A stretch of 40,902 nt of DNA from Muribaculaceae bacterium (GCA_017427945.1 JAFRRT010000004.1:1-40902); one strand, 5' to 3'. Positions 1 through 8,886 are shown, numbered from the stretch's first letter. Translations and numbers: made by a program. The notes: generated by a model not told the origin, from the sequence alone.

Positions 1-1
1 C

Positions 2-2116
2 ATCATTTCAGGTGACGACCGTGCGCCAGAGGTGCTTGCCTATGGTGACCGTCCGTTGGATGAGAAACGCATTCCTGCCAACATGGGGCACTGGCTGGCC
101 AATTACAAGGGACAGATGGAGTATTTGCAGGAGCATCCTGAGTTGGTTATTAGCAACAAATTGAACGAGCCTACTCGTGTCGCAAGTGTGGCTCCGCTGC
201 TCACGGCCATGTGGGATCAGCAGGAACCCTACTACAACCATTGCCCTGTGTATAATGGCAAGTTCTGTGTCACTGGTTGCCCTGCCACTTCGTTGGCAAT
301 GGTGTTCTATTACTGGAAATATCCTGTAGGCCCCACTCCTGCTGTTTCGGGTTACGACAGTTACGATTTCCAAGTCGAGCCTCTGCCTTCCATCACCTTT
401 GATTGGGACAATATGATTGACGACTACCTGAATGGTTATACTGATGCCCAGGCCGATGCTGTGGCTTGGTTGATGCGTTACATCGGTCAGGAAGAGGAGA
501 TGGATTACTCCCCAACCGGCAGTGGTGCCTATGGTAGCGATATCTTGCGTGCAGTGAAATTCTTTGGTTACAACTCCAGTATGGCTCAACTTTACTACAA
601 GTATTCCTACAGCGACAGTCGCTGGGTTGGCATGATTCAGGAGGAGTTGGCGAACAACCGCCCCATTGTGTATTGTGCTTCCGATAGTAATGCTGGTGGC
701 CATGCCTTCAATGTCGATGGCTATGATTCAACCAACGATACCTACCACATTAACTGGGGTTGGAGTGGCGATGGCAACTGCTATTGCGTGCTCAATGACT
801 TCACTGACGGTCACTACACGTTCGATGACAATCAGCAGATGATTATCGGTATCCAGCCTCCTTATATGGGACCGACTATCGTGCCCAGTGTCAAGAATAT
901 GGCTATCGAGTCCTATGCCGAGAAAACTGCTACCGATGTTCTCACGGTTTACGGCTATTATCTGGAGAATGACGTGACGTTGACATTGAATGATCCTAAT
1001 GGCGTCTTCTCGATTGATGCTGACCATGTGTCGTTGAGTGATGCGGATGCTGGCAAAGACATCAATGTGACCTATTCTCCCCAGGAACTGGGTACGCACA
1101 GTGCAACCATCACTATGCACAGCGAGGGGGCTGAGGATGTGGTGGTTAACTTGACGGGTACCTCTATCTTTGAAACTCATAATCCCGTAATGCTCGATGC
1201 AAATGAAGACTATATCAAATTAACCGAATTCCGTGCCGATTGGACAGACGAGACGCCTGCTAAGAATGTGGAGAGTTATACCTTGGAGGTGAAGAACAAA
1301 TCGATTATTATGGAGTTGGGCGAGGCCGACTTCAGTGACTGCTATTTTCAGGGCTCTAGTGTCATTTCACATTGGCAGGATTACTTCCCTGAGGGTTGGG
1401 TTTACAATGGAGATCAGTTATTTACTGGAAACGGTTGCATCCAGTTGGACTCAGAGGGTGAAATTCTCACACCCGAGTATGATCTGGCTGGCTATGACAA
1501 GATTACCGTTAAGATAAAAGCCAAGAGTTATAAATCATGGTATCAATCAGGTATTACGATCTCGACCAGTCTCCAGTCAATTCACGTTGATCTGGAACCC
1601 AATTTTACCGACTACGTGTTTGTGCTTGACTGTGCCGACGTAGACCAGGTGTCCATCAAGGGTGATAATTATCCGAACGACTATGGATCGATCGCAAACA
1701 TCCAAATCCTAGCAGGTGATGCTAGCGAGCCTTCAAAACTCAAAGCCGTCAACGAGGAAGGAGATGCTGATTATCGCTTGATTACCGGTATTACCCCCGA
1801 CAAGTTCTACACTGTCAAGAACTTGACCGCTGGTGGTACGTTCTTCTACAGAGTAAAGGCCCACTATACAGATGATAGTTGGAGCTCATGGAGCAAAGCA
1901 AAGACCGTGACTCTCTTTGGCGAAGGCCATGGCTTCGCTCCTGGTGATGTGAACCACGATAGCAATGTTTCAATTGCTGACGTGACCGCTCTCATTGACA
2001 TGCTTCTCGGTGGTGGTAGCGGTTGCGAGATCTGCGCCGATGTCAATGGTGATAACGAAGTATCTATCGCCGACGTGACTGCGTTGATAGATTTGTTGCT
2101 GCAAAGTGCTAATTAA
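2..2116 (+). CDS. C10 (streptopain-like) cysteine peptidase with C-terminal dockerin-like module, 5' partial
   Basis: Secreted papain-fold peptidase of family C10. The frame is open to the left edge, so the signal peptide and most of the Spi propeptide lie outside; the first visible residues (IISGDDRAPEVLAYGD) are the end of a Spi domain. The catalytic Cys is in TGCPATS (codon 278-280) and the catalytic His in GGHAFNVDGYD (codon 701-703), followed by the conserved INWGW. After the peptidase come one Ig-like domain (about 890-1170), an FnIII-like domain interrupted by a roughly 140-residue choice-of-anchor-like insert (about 1290-1730), and two dockerin-like calcium loops (DVNHDSNVSIADV and DVNGDNEVSIADV) up to the stop. 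It has the same architecture as the peptidases at 14623 and 18200. A strong terminator follows. The family call is secure; the substrate is unknown. Confidence 0.92.
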   Translation: MISGDDRAPEVLAYGDRPLDEKRIPANMGHWLANYKGQMEYLQEHPELVISNKLNEPTRVASVAPLLTAMWDQQEPYYNHCPVYNGKFCVTGCPATSLAMVFYYWKYPVGPTPAVSGYDSYDFQVEPLPSITFDWDNMIDDYLNGYTDAQADAVAWLMRYIGQEEEMDYSPTGSGAYGSDILRAVKFFGYNSSMAQLYYKYSYSDSRWVGMIQEELANNRPIVYCASDSNAGGHAFNVDGYDSTNDTYHINWGWSGDGNCYCVLNDFTDGHYTFDDNQQMIIGIQPPYMGPTIVPSVKNMAIESYAEKTATDVLTVYGYYLENDVTLTLNDPNGVFSIDADHVSLSDADAGKDINVTYSPQELGTHSATITMHSEGAEDVVVNLTGTSIFETHNPVMLDANEDYIKLTEFRADWTDETPAKNVESYTLEVKNKSIIMELGEADFSDCYFQGSSVISHWQDYFPEGWVYNGDQLFTGNGCIQLDSEGEILTPEYDLAGYDKITVKIKAKSYKSWYQSGITISTSLQSIHVDLEPNFTDYVFVLDCADVDQVSIKGDNYPNDYGSIANIQILAGDASEPSKLKAVNEEGDADYRLITGITPDKFYTVKNLTAGGTFFYRVKAHYTDDSWSSWSKAKTVTLFGEGHGFAPGDVNHDSNVSIADVTALIDMLLGGGSGCEICADVNGDNEVSIADVTALIDLLLQSAN
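1925..1995 (+). repeat. 71-bp dockerin segment identical to 17743-17813
   Basis: First dockerin loop of the left-edge peptidase. It is identical base for base to the same region of the 1101-aa peptidase, including synonymous positions. Flanking bases differ on both sides. Confidence 0.95.
1982..2079 (+). repeat. 98-bp dockerin segment identical to 20435-20532
   Basis: End of the first loop plus the linker and second loop of the left-edge peptidase, identical base for base to the 787-aa peptidase. It overlaps the 1925-1995 block by 14 bp, so the module is a mosaic of two paralogues. Confidence 0.95.
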
Positions 2117-2139
2117 ACTATAACGTTTCTAATGACCGC

Positions 2140-2182
2140 AAGGCTCAGGCATCCAAATGTGATGTCTGAGCCTTGTTTGATT
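2140..2182 (+). terminator. Rho-independent terminator of the first C10 peptidase
   Basis: A 14-bp stem with one G-T wobble has arms AAGGCTCAGGCATC (2140-2153) and GATGTCTGAGCCTT (2161-2174), separated by a 7-nt loop. A T-rich tract (GTTTGATTTG) follows. It starts 24 nt after the stop codon. Confidence 0.85.
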
Positions 2183-2189
2183 TGTACGA

Positions 2190-2230
2190 AAAGCAGTGAG
2201 AGGCAGTGCCATCATGGTATTGCCTCTCAC
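2190..2230 (-). terminator. Terminator of the hut operon (downstream of hutI)
   Basis: The inverted repeat GTGAGAGGCA (2196-2205) / TGCCTCTCAC (2221-2230) is followed on the minus strand by TGCTTTTCG. It lies 22 nt beyond the hutI stop and sits back to back with the plus-strand terminator of the convergent peptidase gene. The inner stem pairs better on the plus strand through two G-U pairs, so it may work in both directions. Confidence 0.7.
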
Positions 2231-2252
2231 AAGTAAAGGTGTTTAAAATGAT

Positions 2253-3494
2253 TTACTTTATTTCCTGGCCCATGAGGAAGGTCCTCGCGATGATGGGAGT
2301 GGTGTAGGAGTAGGGGATGAAGTCAATCGAGGGGATGGGCGCGGTGATGAAGAAGTTGGCGATTTTGCCCTTGGCGATGCTGCCGTAGTCCTTGCTCAAG
2401 TCCATGGCAGCTGCTGTGTTGATGGTAGCGGCGTTGATGGCCTCAGCAGGCAACAGACGCATCTTGATGCAAGCCAGTGAAACGACAAACTTCATGTCAC
2501 CGCTAGGCGTGGAACCGGGATTGTAGTCACTGGCAGTGGCCACGGGCAGACCTGCCTCAATCATCTTGCGGGCGGGAGCAAACGGCATATTCAGGAAGAA
2601 CGAGGTGCCAGGTAGTCCCGTGGGGATGGTGTCGGTGCCCTTGAGCATCTCGATGTCCTCGTTAATCATGCTCTCCAGGTGATCGACCGACACGGCATTG
2701 TGCTTCACGCCCACCTCGACTCCACCTGACGGAGCCAACTCTTGCACATGAATTTTTGGCCTCATGCCCCACTTGGCTCCAGCCTCAAGGATGCGTGAGG
2801 TTTCATCGGGTGTGAAGAAGCCCTCATCACAGAAGACGTCGATGAAGTCGGCCAACTTTTGCTTGCCTACTTCAGGAATCATCTCGCTGATGAGCATGTC
2901 AACATACTCGCCCTGACGACCGGCATATTCCCTACCGACGGCATGCGCGCCCAGGAAGGTGGAAACTACCTTGATGGGTGATGTCTCGCTAATGCGGCGG
3001 ATGACGCGCAGCATCTTGAGTTCATCCTCGGTATTCAGACCGTAGCCGCTTTTGATCTCGACGGCACCGGTTCCTTTGGCAATGATTTCACGCACGCGAC
3101 GCATAGCCTGAGCGTAGAGCTCATCCTCGCTCAAGAGGTGCAGGCGGTCGGCCGAATTGAGGATACCTCCGCCACGACGGGCTATTTCGGCATAGGAGAG
3201 GCCGCGGATTTTGTCCACGAACTCGCCCTCACGACTGCCGGCATACACGATGTGAGTGTGACTGTCGCACCATGAGGGCAGCACTGTGCCACCCTGAGCG
3301 TCGATGACGTCCCAATCCTCCTCAGGCGTGGGCATGGTTGCCATCTCGCCCCAAGAGTCAAAGCGGCCGCCGTCAACGAGCAGCCAGGCGTCGCCGATGC
3401 AGTTGAGTGTTGCCATCTCGCTGCCCCGCAGGCAATGTTTCTTGTCGAAATCAATGCCTGCAAGACAAGCGATGTTCTTAATCAATCTTTTCAT
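2253..3494 (-). CDS. hutI: Imidazolonepropionase
   Basis: Third step of histidine degradation: hydrolysis of 4-imidazolone-5-propanoate to N-formimino-L-glutamate in the cytoplasm. It is an amidohydrolase-fold metalloenzyme of 413 aa, the normal length. The metal-binding HxH is at residues 79-81 (DSHTHIVYAG). Other hallmarks are EIKSGYG near 147-152, His184 in LGAHAVGREY, His249 in KIHVQEL, His272 in VDHLESM and Asp323 in TASDYNPGS. Its start overlaps the end of hutH by 17 bp, so the two are probably translationally coupled. It is the last gene of the ftcD-hutU-hutH-hutI operon and is followed by a hairpin terminator. No motif is missing. Confidence 0.97.
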   Translation of the reverse strand: MKRLIKNIACLAGIDFDKKHCLRGSEMATLNCIGDAWLLVDGGRFDSWGEMATMPTPEEDWDVIDAQGGTVLPSWCDSHTHIVYAGSREGEFVDKIRGLSYAEIARRGGGILNSADRLHLLSEDELYAQAMRRVREIIAKGTGAVEIKSGYGLNTEDELKMLRVIRRISETSPIKVVSTFLGAHAVGREYAGRQGEYVDMLISEMIPEVGKQKLADFIDVFCDEGFFTPDETSRILEAGAKWGMRPKIHVQELAPSGGVEVGVKHNAVSVDHLESMINEDIEMLKGTDTIPTGLPGTSFFLNMPFAPARKMIEAGLPVATASDYNPGSTPSGDMKFVVSLACIKMRLLPAEAINAATINTAAAMDLSKDYGSIAKGKIANFFITAPIPSIDFIPYSYTTPIIARTFLMGQEIK

Positions 3495-4965
3495 TCTGCA
3501 GGAACACTACCGATTTTGCAATGTGCGGATACATGGGCTGGTCCTCGTTGATGAAGGGCACAACCTTGCGATAGTCGGCAAAGACATGCTCAAGTACGGG
3601 CGATGACTTCAACGGACGGCGGAACTCCAATGCCTGAGCAGCGTTGAAGAGCTCGATTGCCAGCACGCGCTCGGTGTTTTCAACGACTTTGCAGAGTTTC
3701 ACACCAGCGTTGGCACCCATGCTCACGTGGTCTTCCTGGCCCTGTGAGGTGGGGATGGTGTCGGCCGACGAGGGCATACACAGCGTCTTGCTCTGGCTGG
3801 CGATGGCAGCAGCGGTGTACTGCGGAATCATGAAACCGCTGTTCACACCGGGCTGTGCCACGAGGAAGCTGGGCAGGTCACGGGTGCCGGAAACTAGCTT
3901 GTAGGTGCGGCGTTCCGAGATGTTGCTCAGTTCGGCCATAGCAATGCACAGGAAGTCCATGGGCATGGCGATGGGCTCACCATGGAAGTTACCGGCCGAG
4001 ATGATGAGATCGTCATCGGGGCAAACTGTGGGGTTGTCGGTGGCTGAATTGATTTCTGTGTCGATAACCGAGCCGACGTAGCGGATGGTGTCCTTTACTG
4101 AGCCATGCACCTGAGGGATGCAGCGGAACGAGTAGGGATCCTGCACGTTAACCTTGGGCTGACGGATGAGCTCACTGCCGTCAAGAAGCTCACGCATACG
4201 CGCGGCGGTCTCGATTTGGCCCTGATGGGGACGAACGGCATGCACAGCGTGGGTGAACGGCTCAACGCGGCCATCATATGCCTCCAGCGAGATGGCGGCA
4301 ATGACATCGGCCCACTTACTCAGGCGTTCGGCTTTAATCATGGCCCAAACAGCGTGAGCACTCATGTTCTGGGTTCCGTTAAGTAATGCCAGACCTTCCT
4401 TAGAACCGAGTTTGATAGGCTCCCAACCCAATTTCTTGCACAAGTCGCCACCGCTCATGAGTTCACCCTTGTACTCAACCTCTCCAAGCCCAACGATGGG
4501 CAGACAGAGGTGAGCCAGCGGCACGAGGTCGCCAGAAGCGCCTACCGAGCCCTGCTTGTAGACAACGGGATAAACGTCGTTGTTAAACAAGTCGATGAGT
4601 CGCTCCACGGTATCGAGTTTCACGCCCGAATAACCATAGCTTAATGACTGCACCTTTAACAGGAGCATAATCTTGACGATGTCGTTGGGCACACGTTCGC
4701 CCACGCCGCAGGCGTGAGACATCATCAGGTTGATCTGCAGTTGCGACAACTGGTCATTGCTGATGGAAATCTTGCACAGCGACCCGAAGCCTGTGGTCAC
4801 ACCATAAATGGGCTTGTCGCTCTCAGCAATCTTCTTGTCAAGGTATTCACGGCAGTGGCTGATGCGCTTGATGGCATCGGCACTGAGTTTTAGCGAATGA
4901 TGGCCTTCAATGATCTCGGCAATCTTTTGGATTGTGAGATGTTCGGCACTGATTTGATGTGTCAT
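3478..4965 (-). CDS. hutH: Histidine ammonia-lyase
   Basis: First step of histidine degradation: non-oxidative deamination of L-histidine to trans-urocanate and ammonia. The 495-aa length is typical. The MIO cofactor triad Ala143-Ser144-Gly145 sits in GSVGASGDLVPLAH, and the catalytic Tyr54 in YGVTTGFGS. The late SQGQEDHVSMG motif of the aromatic ammonia-lyase family is also present. It follows hutU after 28 bp and overlaps hutI. Single-copy, intact and clearly part of the hut operon. Confidence 0.97.
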   Translation of the reverse strand: MTHQISAEHLTIQKIAEIIEGHHSLKLSADAIKRISHCREYLDKKIAESDKPIYGVTTGFGSLCKISISNDQLSQLQINLMMSHACGVGERVPNDIVKIMLLLKVQSLSYGYSGVKLDTVERLIDLFNNDVYPVVYKQGSVGASGDLVPLAHLCLPIVGLGEVEYKGELMSGGDLCKKLGWEPIKLGSKEGLALLNGTQNMSAHAVWAMIKAERLSKWADVIAAISLEAYDGRVEPFTHAVHAVRPHQGQIETAARMRELLDGSELIRQPKVNVQDPYSFRCIPQVHGSVKDTIRYVGSVIDTEINSATDNPTVCPDDDLIISAGNFHGEPIAMPMDFLCIAMAELSNISERRTYKLVSGTRDLPSFLVAQPGVNSGFMIPQYTAAAIASQSKTLCMPSSADTIPTSQGQEDHVSMGANAGVKLCKVVENTERVLAIELFNAAQALEFRRPLKSSPVLEHVFADYRKVVPFINEDQPMYPHIAKSVVFLQNEKID

Positions 4966-4993
4966 GTGAATGATATTTTAGGTTGTTCAATAA

Positions 4994-7021
4994 TCAAAAG
5001 ATGGTCACGGCATTGTCGATGACATCGTCGTCAACCAGGTTAGGCATGGTGACCGTCAACTCGGGCGTACGCTCCATCTCGCGGCGGATGGCGTCCATCG
5101 AACCGCTGTTGCGTGCCCAGCTGCGGCGTGCGATACCGTTGTTCACATCCCAGAAGAGCATCTCACGGATGTGGCGGGCCGAATCCTCGCTGCCGTCAAT
5201 CGCCATACCGAAACCGCCGTTGATGACCTCGCCCCAGCCTACACCGCCGCCATTGTGGATGCTCACCCAGGTAGCACCGCGGAAGGAATCGCCGATAACG
5301 TTCTGAACAGCCATGTCGGCGCAGAATTGTGAGCCGTCATAGATGTTGCTGGTCTCGCGGAAGGGTGAGTCGGTACCCGACACGTCGTGGTGGTCACGGC
5401 CCAGCACCACGGGAGCGCTCAGCTCACCGCTGCGGATAGCGTCGTTGAACGCCAGAGCAATCTTGGTACGGCCTTCGGCGTCGGCATACAGGATACGTGC
5501 CTGGGAACCGACAACGAGTTTGTTGGGACCTGCCTCCTTGATCCAGTGGATGTTGTCCTCCATTTGGCCCTGAATGTCCTCGGGGGCATCTTTGCGGATT
5601 TCCTCGAGTACCTGTGCAGCAAGGCGGTCGGTGGTCTCCAGGTCTTTGGGGTCACCTGAGGTGCAAACCCAACGGAAGGGACCGAAGCCGTAGTCAAAGA
5701 ACATCGGGCCCATGATGTCTTGTACGTAGGACGGATAGCGGAATTTGCCATCGGCCGTCATGATGTCGGCACCGGCACGGCTCGACTCCAGCAGGAAGGC
5801 ATTGCCATAATCGAAGAAGTACATGCCCTTATCGGCCAACTTGTTGATGGCGGCGCACTGGCGGCGCAGCGAAGCGCGAACGCACTCCTTGAACTTCTCG
5901 GGTTCCTCGGCCATCATCTGCTTGCTCTCTTCAAGTGTCAGGCCTACGGGATAGTAACCGCCGGCCCACGGGTTGTGCAATGAGGTCTGGTCACTACCCA
6001 GGTCAACATGCATATCCTCGGCTGCCAAACGCTCCCACAGGTCAACTACGTTGCCTACATAAGCCATCGAGACGGTGCGCTTGTCGGCGACTGCCTGACG
6101 GATGGCGGGGATGAGTTCATCGAGGTTGTTGTGCAACTCATCGACCCAACCCTGGTCATAGCGCTTCTGCGCTGCCAGCGGGTTGATTTCGGCAGTCACG
6201 CTCACTACACCGGCAATGTTACCTGCCTTGGGCTGAGCACCCGACATGCCACCCAGACCAGCAGTCACGAACAGCATACCATGGATGTCGCCACCCTTCT
6301 CGCCACGCTTCACGAGCTGCTTGCGGGCAGCATTGAGCACCGTGATGGTGGTACCGTGTACGATACCTTGCGGGCCGATGTACATATAGGAGCCAGCGGT
6401 CATCTGACCATACTGGCTCACGCCCAGAGCATTGTCACGCTCCCAATCATCGGGCTTGCTGTAGTTGGGGATGACCATACCGTTGGTGACCACCACGCGG
6501 GGCGCGTTCTTATGTGAGGGGAACAAGCCCAGGGGATGGCCCGAATACATCACGAGCGTCTGCTCATCGGTCATTTCGCTCAGGTACTTCATCACCAAGC
6601 GGTACTGTGCCCAGTTCTGGAAGATGGCACCGTTGCCGCCGTAGATAATGAGCTCGTGGGGATGCTGTGCCACGCGCGGGTCCAGGTTGTTCTGGATCAT
6701 CAACATGATGGCTGCAGCCTGACGTGAACGTGCGGGGTACTCGTCGATGGGTCGGGCATACATCTCATATTTGGGACGATAGCGGTACATATAGATGCGG
6801 CCGTATTTCTTCAACTCCTCGGCAAACTCGGGAGCCAGGGCGGCATGGAGTTTCTTGGGGAAGTAGCGCAGCGCATTCCTCAGGGCGAGCTTCTTTTGCT
6901 CGGGGGTGAGGATGTCTTTGCGCTTAGGCGCATGGTTGATCTCGGTGTCGTAAGCCTGCAGTTCGGGCAGTTCCTCGGGAATGCCACCACGAATGTCGGC
7001 AATGAATTCTTCTTTTGTCAT
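4994..7021 (-). CDS. hutU: Urocanate hydratase, long (eukaryote-like) form
   Basis: Second step of histidine degradation: NAD-dependent hydration of urocanate to 4-imidazolone-5-propanoate. At 675 aa it is about 115 residues longer than the ~557-aa proteobacterial HutU and close to the ~676-aa animal enzyme (lengths from memory). Recognisable stretches include IYGGNGAIFQNWAQY, MYSGHPLGLFPSH, GLGGMSGAQPKAGN and the C-terminal NGGGVGWGEVINGGFG. The start at 7021 lies 23 bp after the ftcD stop and is the only sensible start. No frameshift was seen. Confidence 0.96.
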   Translation of the reverse strand: MTKEEFIADIRGGIPEELPELQAYDTEINHAPKRKDILTPEQKKLALRNALRYFPKKLHAALAPEFAEELKKYGRIYMYRYRPKYEMYARPIDEYPARSRQAAAIMLMIQNNLDPRVAQHPHELIIYGGNGAIFQNWAQYRLVMKYLSEMTDEQTLVMYSGHPLGLFPSHKNAPRVVVTNGMVIPNYSKPDDWERDNALGVSQYGQMTAGSYMYIGPQGIVHGTTITVLNAARKQLVKRGEKGGDIHGMLFVTAGLGGMSGAQPKAGNIAGVVSVTAEINPLAAQKRYDQGWVDELHNNLDELIPAIRQAVADKRTVSMAYVGNVVDLWERLAAEDMHVDLGSDQTSLHNPWAGGYYPVGLTLEESKQMMAEEPEKFKECVRASLRRQCAAINKLADKGMYFFDYGNAFLLESSRAGADIMTADGKFRYPSYVQDIMGPMFFDYGFGPFRWVCTSGDPKDLETTDRLAAQVLEEIRKDAPEDIQGQMEDNIHWIKEAGPNKLVVGSQARILYADAEGRTKIALAFNDAIRSGELSAPVVLGRDHHDVSGTDSPFRETSNIYDGSQFCADMAVQNVIGDSFRGATWVSIHNGGGVGWGEVINGGFGMAIDGSEDSARHIREMLFWDVNNGIARRSWARNSGSMDAIRREMERTPELTVTMPNLVDDDVIDNAVTIF

Positions 7022-7044
7022 GATATCCTTGTTTTTAGTCTTTT

Positions 7045-8748
7045 TTACTTGATTTTCTCTTCAACCATTGCGGTGATTTCGGCCTCTTCGGCATTGGCTT
7101 TGGCAACCAGGTCGTTGGCTTCGGCGATGAGCTTCTCGGCCGTTTCACGGTCAGTAAGGCTGGCGGCATTGATTTTCACGTTCATGCCTGCACCCAGCAC
7201 GGCGGCACGGGCAGCAAGAGCTCCAACACCGGCGTCGGTTACACTGTTGGGGTTACCTGTCTCGACCATTGCGCGGCAGATTTCAAACGCCTTGAATGAA
7301 GCTTTCATCGTGCGCAGAGGCACCTGAGTAGCATACAGGGTGGCGTCCTGGATGGCGGCTGTGCGGGCAGCCTTGTCCTCCTCGGTCTTCTTAGGCATGC
7401 CAAAGGCAGCCATAATCCTGTTGAACGCGTCGGTGTCCTCATCAACGAGGTGAAGCAGTTCAACCTTGATGGCCTGGCCCTTGTCGGCCCACACGCTGAA
7501 CTCATTCCAGCGCTCGTCCCAACCGGGCTTGTGGCTCGACAGGTTAGCAACCATGGTTCCCAACGAAGCGGCCAGAGCACCCATGTAAGCACTGATGGAA
7601 CCGCCACCGGGAGCGGGCGACTCGCGGGAGGTCTCGTTGGCAAAACCTGTCACGGTCAAGTCCACCAGACGGTTGGCGGTCTGGTTATCGGCCTCAAGCA
7701 TGAACTCGATGACTTTCTCCTTGGGGTCAAACGGCTTGAGGTCGTCCAAACCCATCGAGTGAATAGCGATGTTGATGATGTCCTCCTCAGGGATGCCTGT
7801 CGAGCGCTGTTGTTTCTCAAGGAAGTACTTGCCGGCCTCGATGAGGCAACGCTTGGGCATCAGGCCCACAATCTCGGTTCCCGTCACGCGGATGCCACGG
7901 TTCTGTGCACAGCGGCACACCTCGTCAAATGCAACGTGCAACGGCGTTACGTTGATGTTGGTGATGTTCATCGACACCTGTGCAATCTTGTACTCATCGA
8001 TATACCAACCGATGGCCTTGGTGCCCTTGAGGGTTCCAGGCTTCATCACGTTGTTGCCGTTCTCGTCCTTGACGATCTTGCCGGTGATGGGGTTGCCCTC
8101 ACGCACGGGGCGGCCCTTCTCGCGCACGTCAAAGGCGATGGCGTTGGCACGGCGGGTAGAGGTGGTGTTCAGGTTATAGTTTACAGCGATGAGGAAGTCG
8201 CGGGCACCAACGGCGGTGCAACCAGTGCGGGCAACGCCCTCGTCAAAGGGACGGTCGCCGAAGTCAGGACCCTTGTCGGGGTTACCCATCTTCTCGGGCA
8301 GTGCCTCGTATTCTCCAGCGCGGCACACGGCCAGGTTCTGGCGGCCGGGCTTCATCGCTGCTGCCTCATAGCAGTAGCAGGGAATATTGTGTTCGCGGGC
8401 GATGCGCTCAGCTAGCTTGTGAGCAAGTTCGGCGCACTCCTCCAGAGTGATACCTGCCACGGGAATCAGCGGGCACACGTCGGTGGCACCCATGCGAGGA
8501 TGCGCGCCGTGGTGGCCGCGCATGTCGATGAGCTGTCCGGCCTTGCCTACTGCCTGGAAAGCAGCTTCGAGCACTGCATCAGGCTCACCCACAAAGGTCA
8601 CAACCGTGCGGTTAGTGGCTTCTCCCGGGTCCACGTCGAGCAGTTTCACGCCCTTTATTTTCTCGATTTCATCGGTGATTTGTTTGATAACAGCCATGTT
8701 GCGTCCCTCACTGAAGTTAGGCACGCATTCCACAATTTTCTTCTCCAT
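7045..8748 (-). CDS. ftcD: Bifunctional glutamate formiminotransferase / formiminotetrahydrofolate cyclodeaminase
   Basis: Transfers the formimino group of N-formiminoglutamate to tetrahydrofolate, giving glutamate, then cyclises it to methenyl-THF with loss of ammonia. It is about 567 aa from the chosen start. Residues 1 to about 330 are the transferase (EKKIVECVPNFSEGRN, HHGAHPRMGATDVCP, GCTAVGARDFLIAVN). Residues from about 360 to the end are the all-helical cyclodeaminase (ESPAPGGGSISAYMGALAASLG). This is the fused arrangement of mammalian FTCD; many bacteria encode the halves separately. I chose the Met at 8748 (alternative two codons upstream, 8754) because family members begin at MxKxIVECVPNFSEG; the 28-30 further upstream codons overlap the promoter and are unlikely to be translated. 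First gene of the hut operon. Confidence 0.95.
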   Translation of the reverse strand: MEKKIVECVPNFSEGRNMAVIKQITDEIEKIKGVKLLDVDPGEATNRTVVTFVGEPDAVLEAAFQAVGKAGQLIDMRGHHGAHPRMGATDVCPLIPVAGITLEECAELAHKLAERIAREHNIPCYCYEAAAMKPGRQNLAVCRAGEYEALPEKMGNPDKGPDFGDRPFDEGVARTGCTAVGARDFLIAVNYNLNTTSTRRANAIAFDVREKGRPVREGNPITGKIVKDENGNNVMKPGTLKGTKAIGWYIDEYKIAQVSMNITNINVTPLHVAFDEVCRCAQNRGIRVTGTEIVGLMPKRCLIEAGKYFLEKQQRSTGIPEEDIINIAIHSMGLDDLKPFDPKEKVIEFMLEADNQTANRLVDLTVTGFANETSRESPAPGGGSISAYMGALAASLGTMVANLSSHKPGWDERWNEFSVWADKGQAIKVELLHLVDEDTDAFNRIMAAFGMPKKTEEDKAARTAAIQDATLYATQVPLRTMKASFKAFEICRAMVETGNPNSVTDAGVGALAARAAVLGAGMNVKINAASLTDRETAEKLIAEANDLVAKANAEEAEITAMVEEKIK

Positions 8749-8807
8749 ACTCATTTGATAATCAGAAGTTTTTGTTTTTGTTTTATGTTTAAAGGTTAAT
8801 TTTCCTC

Positions 8808-8839
8808 CAAAATTACTGCAATTCTCCCAATCAGACAAA
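8808..8839 (-). promoter_or_regulatory. Bacteroidetes-type promoter of the ftcD-hutUHI operon
   Basis: Read on the minus strand, TTTG (8839-8836) and TAATTTTG (8815-8808) are separated by exactly 20 nt. This is a full match to the Bacteroidetes -33/-7 consensus. Transcription should start near 8801, giving a leader of about 50 nt before the ftcD start. Confidence 0.85.
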
Positions 8840-8872
8840 TTTTTGCCTGATTTAATGTTTTATAAACATTAA
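8830..8872. promoter_or_regulatory. Operator-like palindromes at the hut promoter
   Basis: Two adjacent inverted repeats. The first, ATCAGACA (8830-8837) / TGCCTGAT (8844-8851), covers the -33 TTTG of the hut promoter. The second, TTAATGTTT (8852-8860) / AAACATTAA (8864-8872), is perfect with a 3-nt centre and lies just upstream. Together they fill the space between the permease stop and the promoter. They may be regulator sites for histidine control, a terminator for the upstream ABC operon, or both. No T-run directly follows the second palindrome on the minus strand. Confidence 0.5.
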
Positions 8873-8886
8873 GCAGATAGAAAGTA

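Noticed and set aside
7450-8415. A 321-codon plus-strand open frame opposite ftcD
   Set aside because: Fully inside a conserved enzyme gene, with no recognisable motif.
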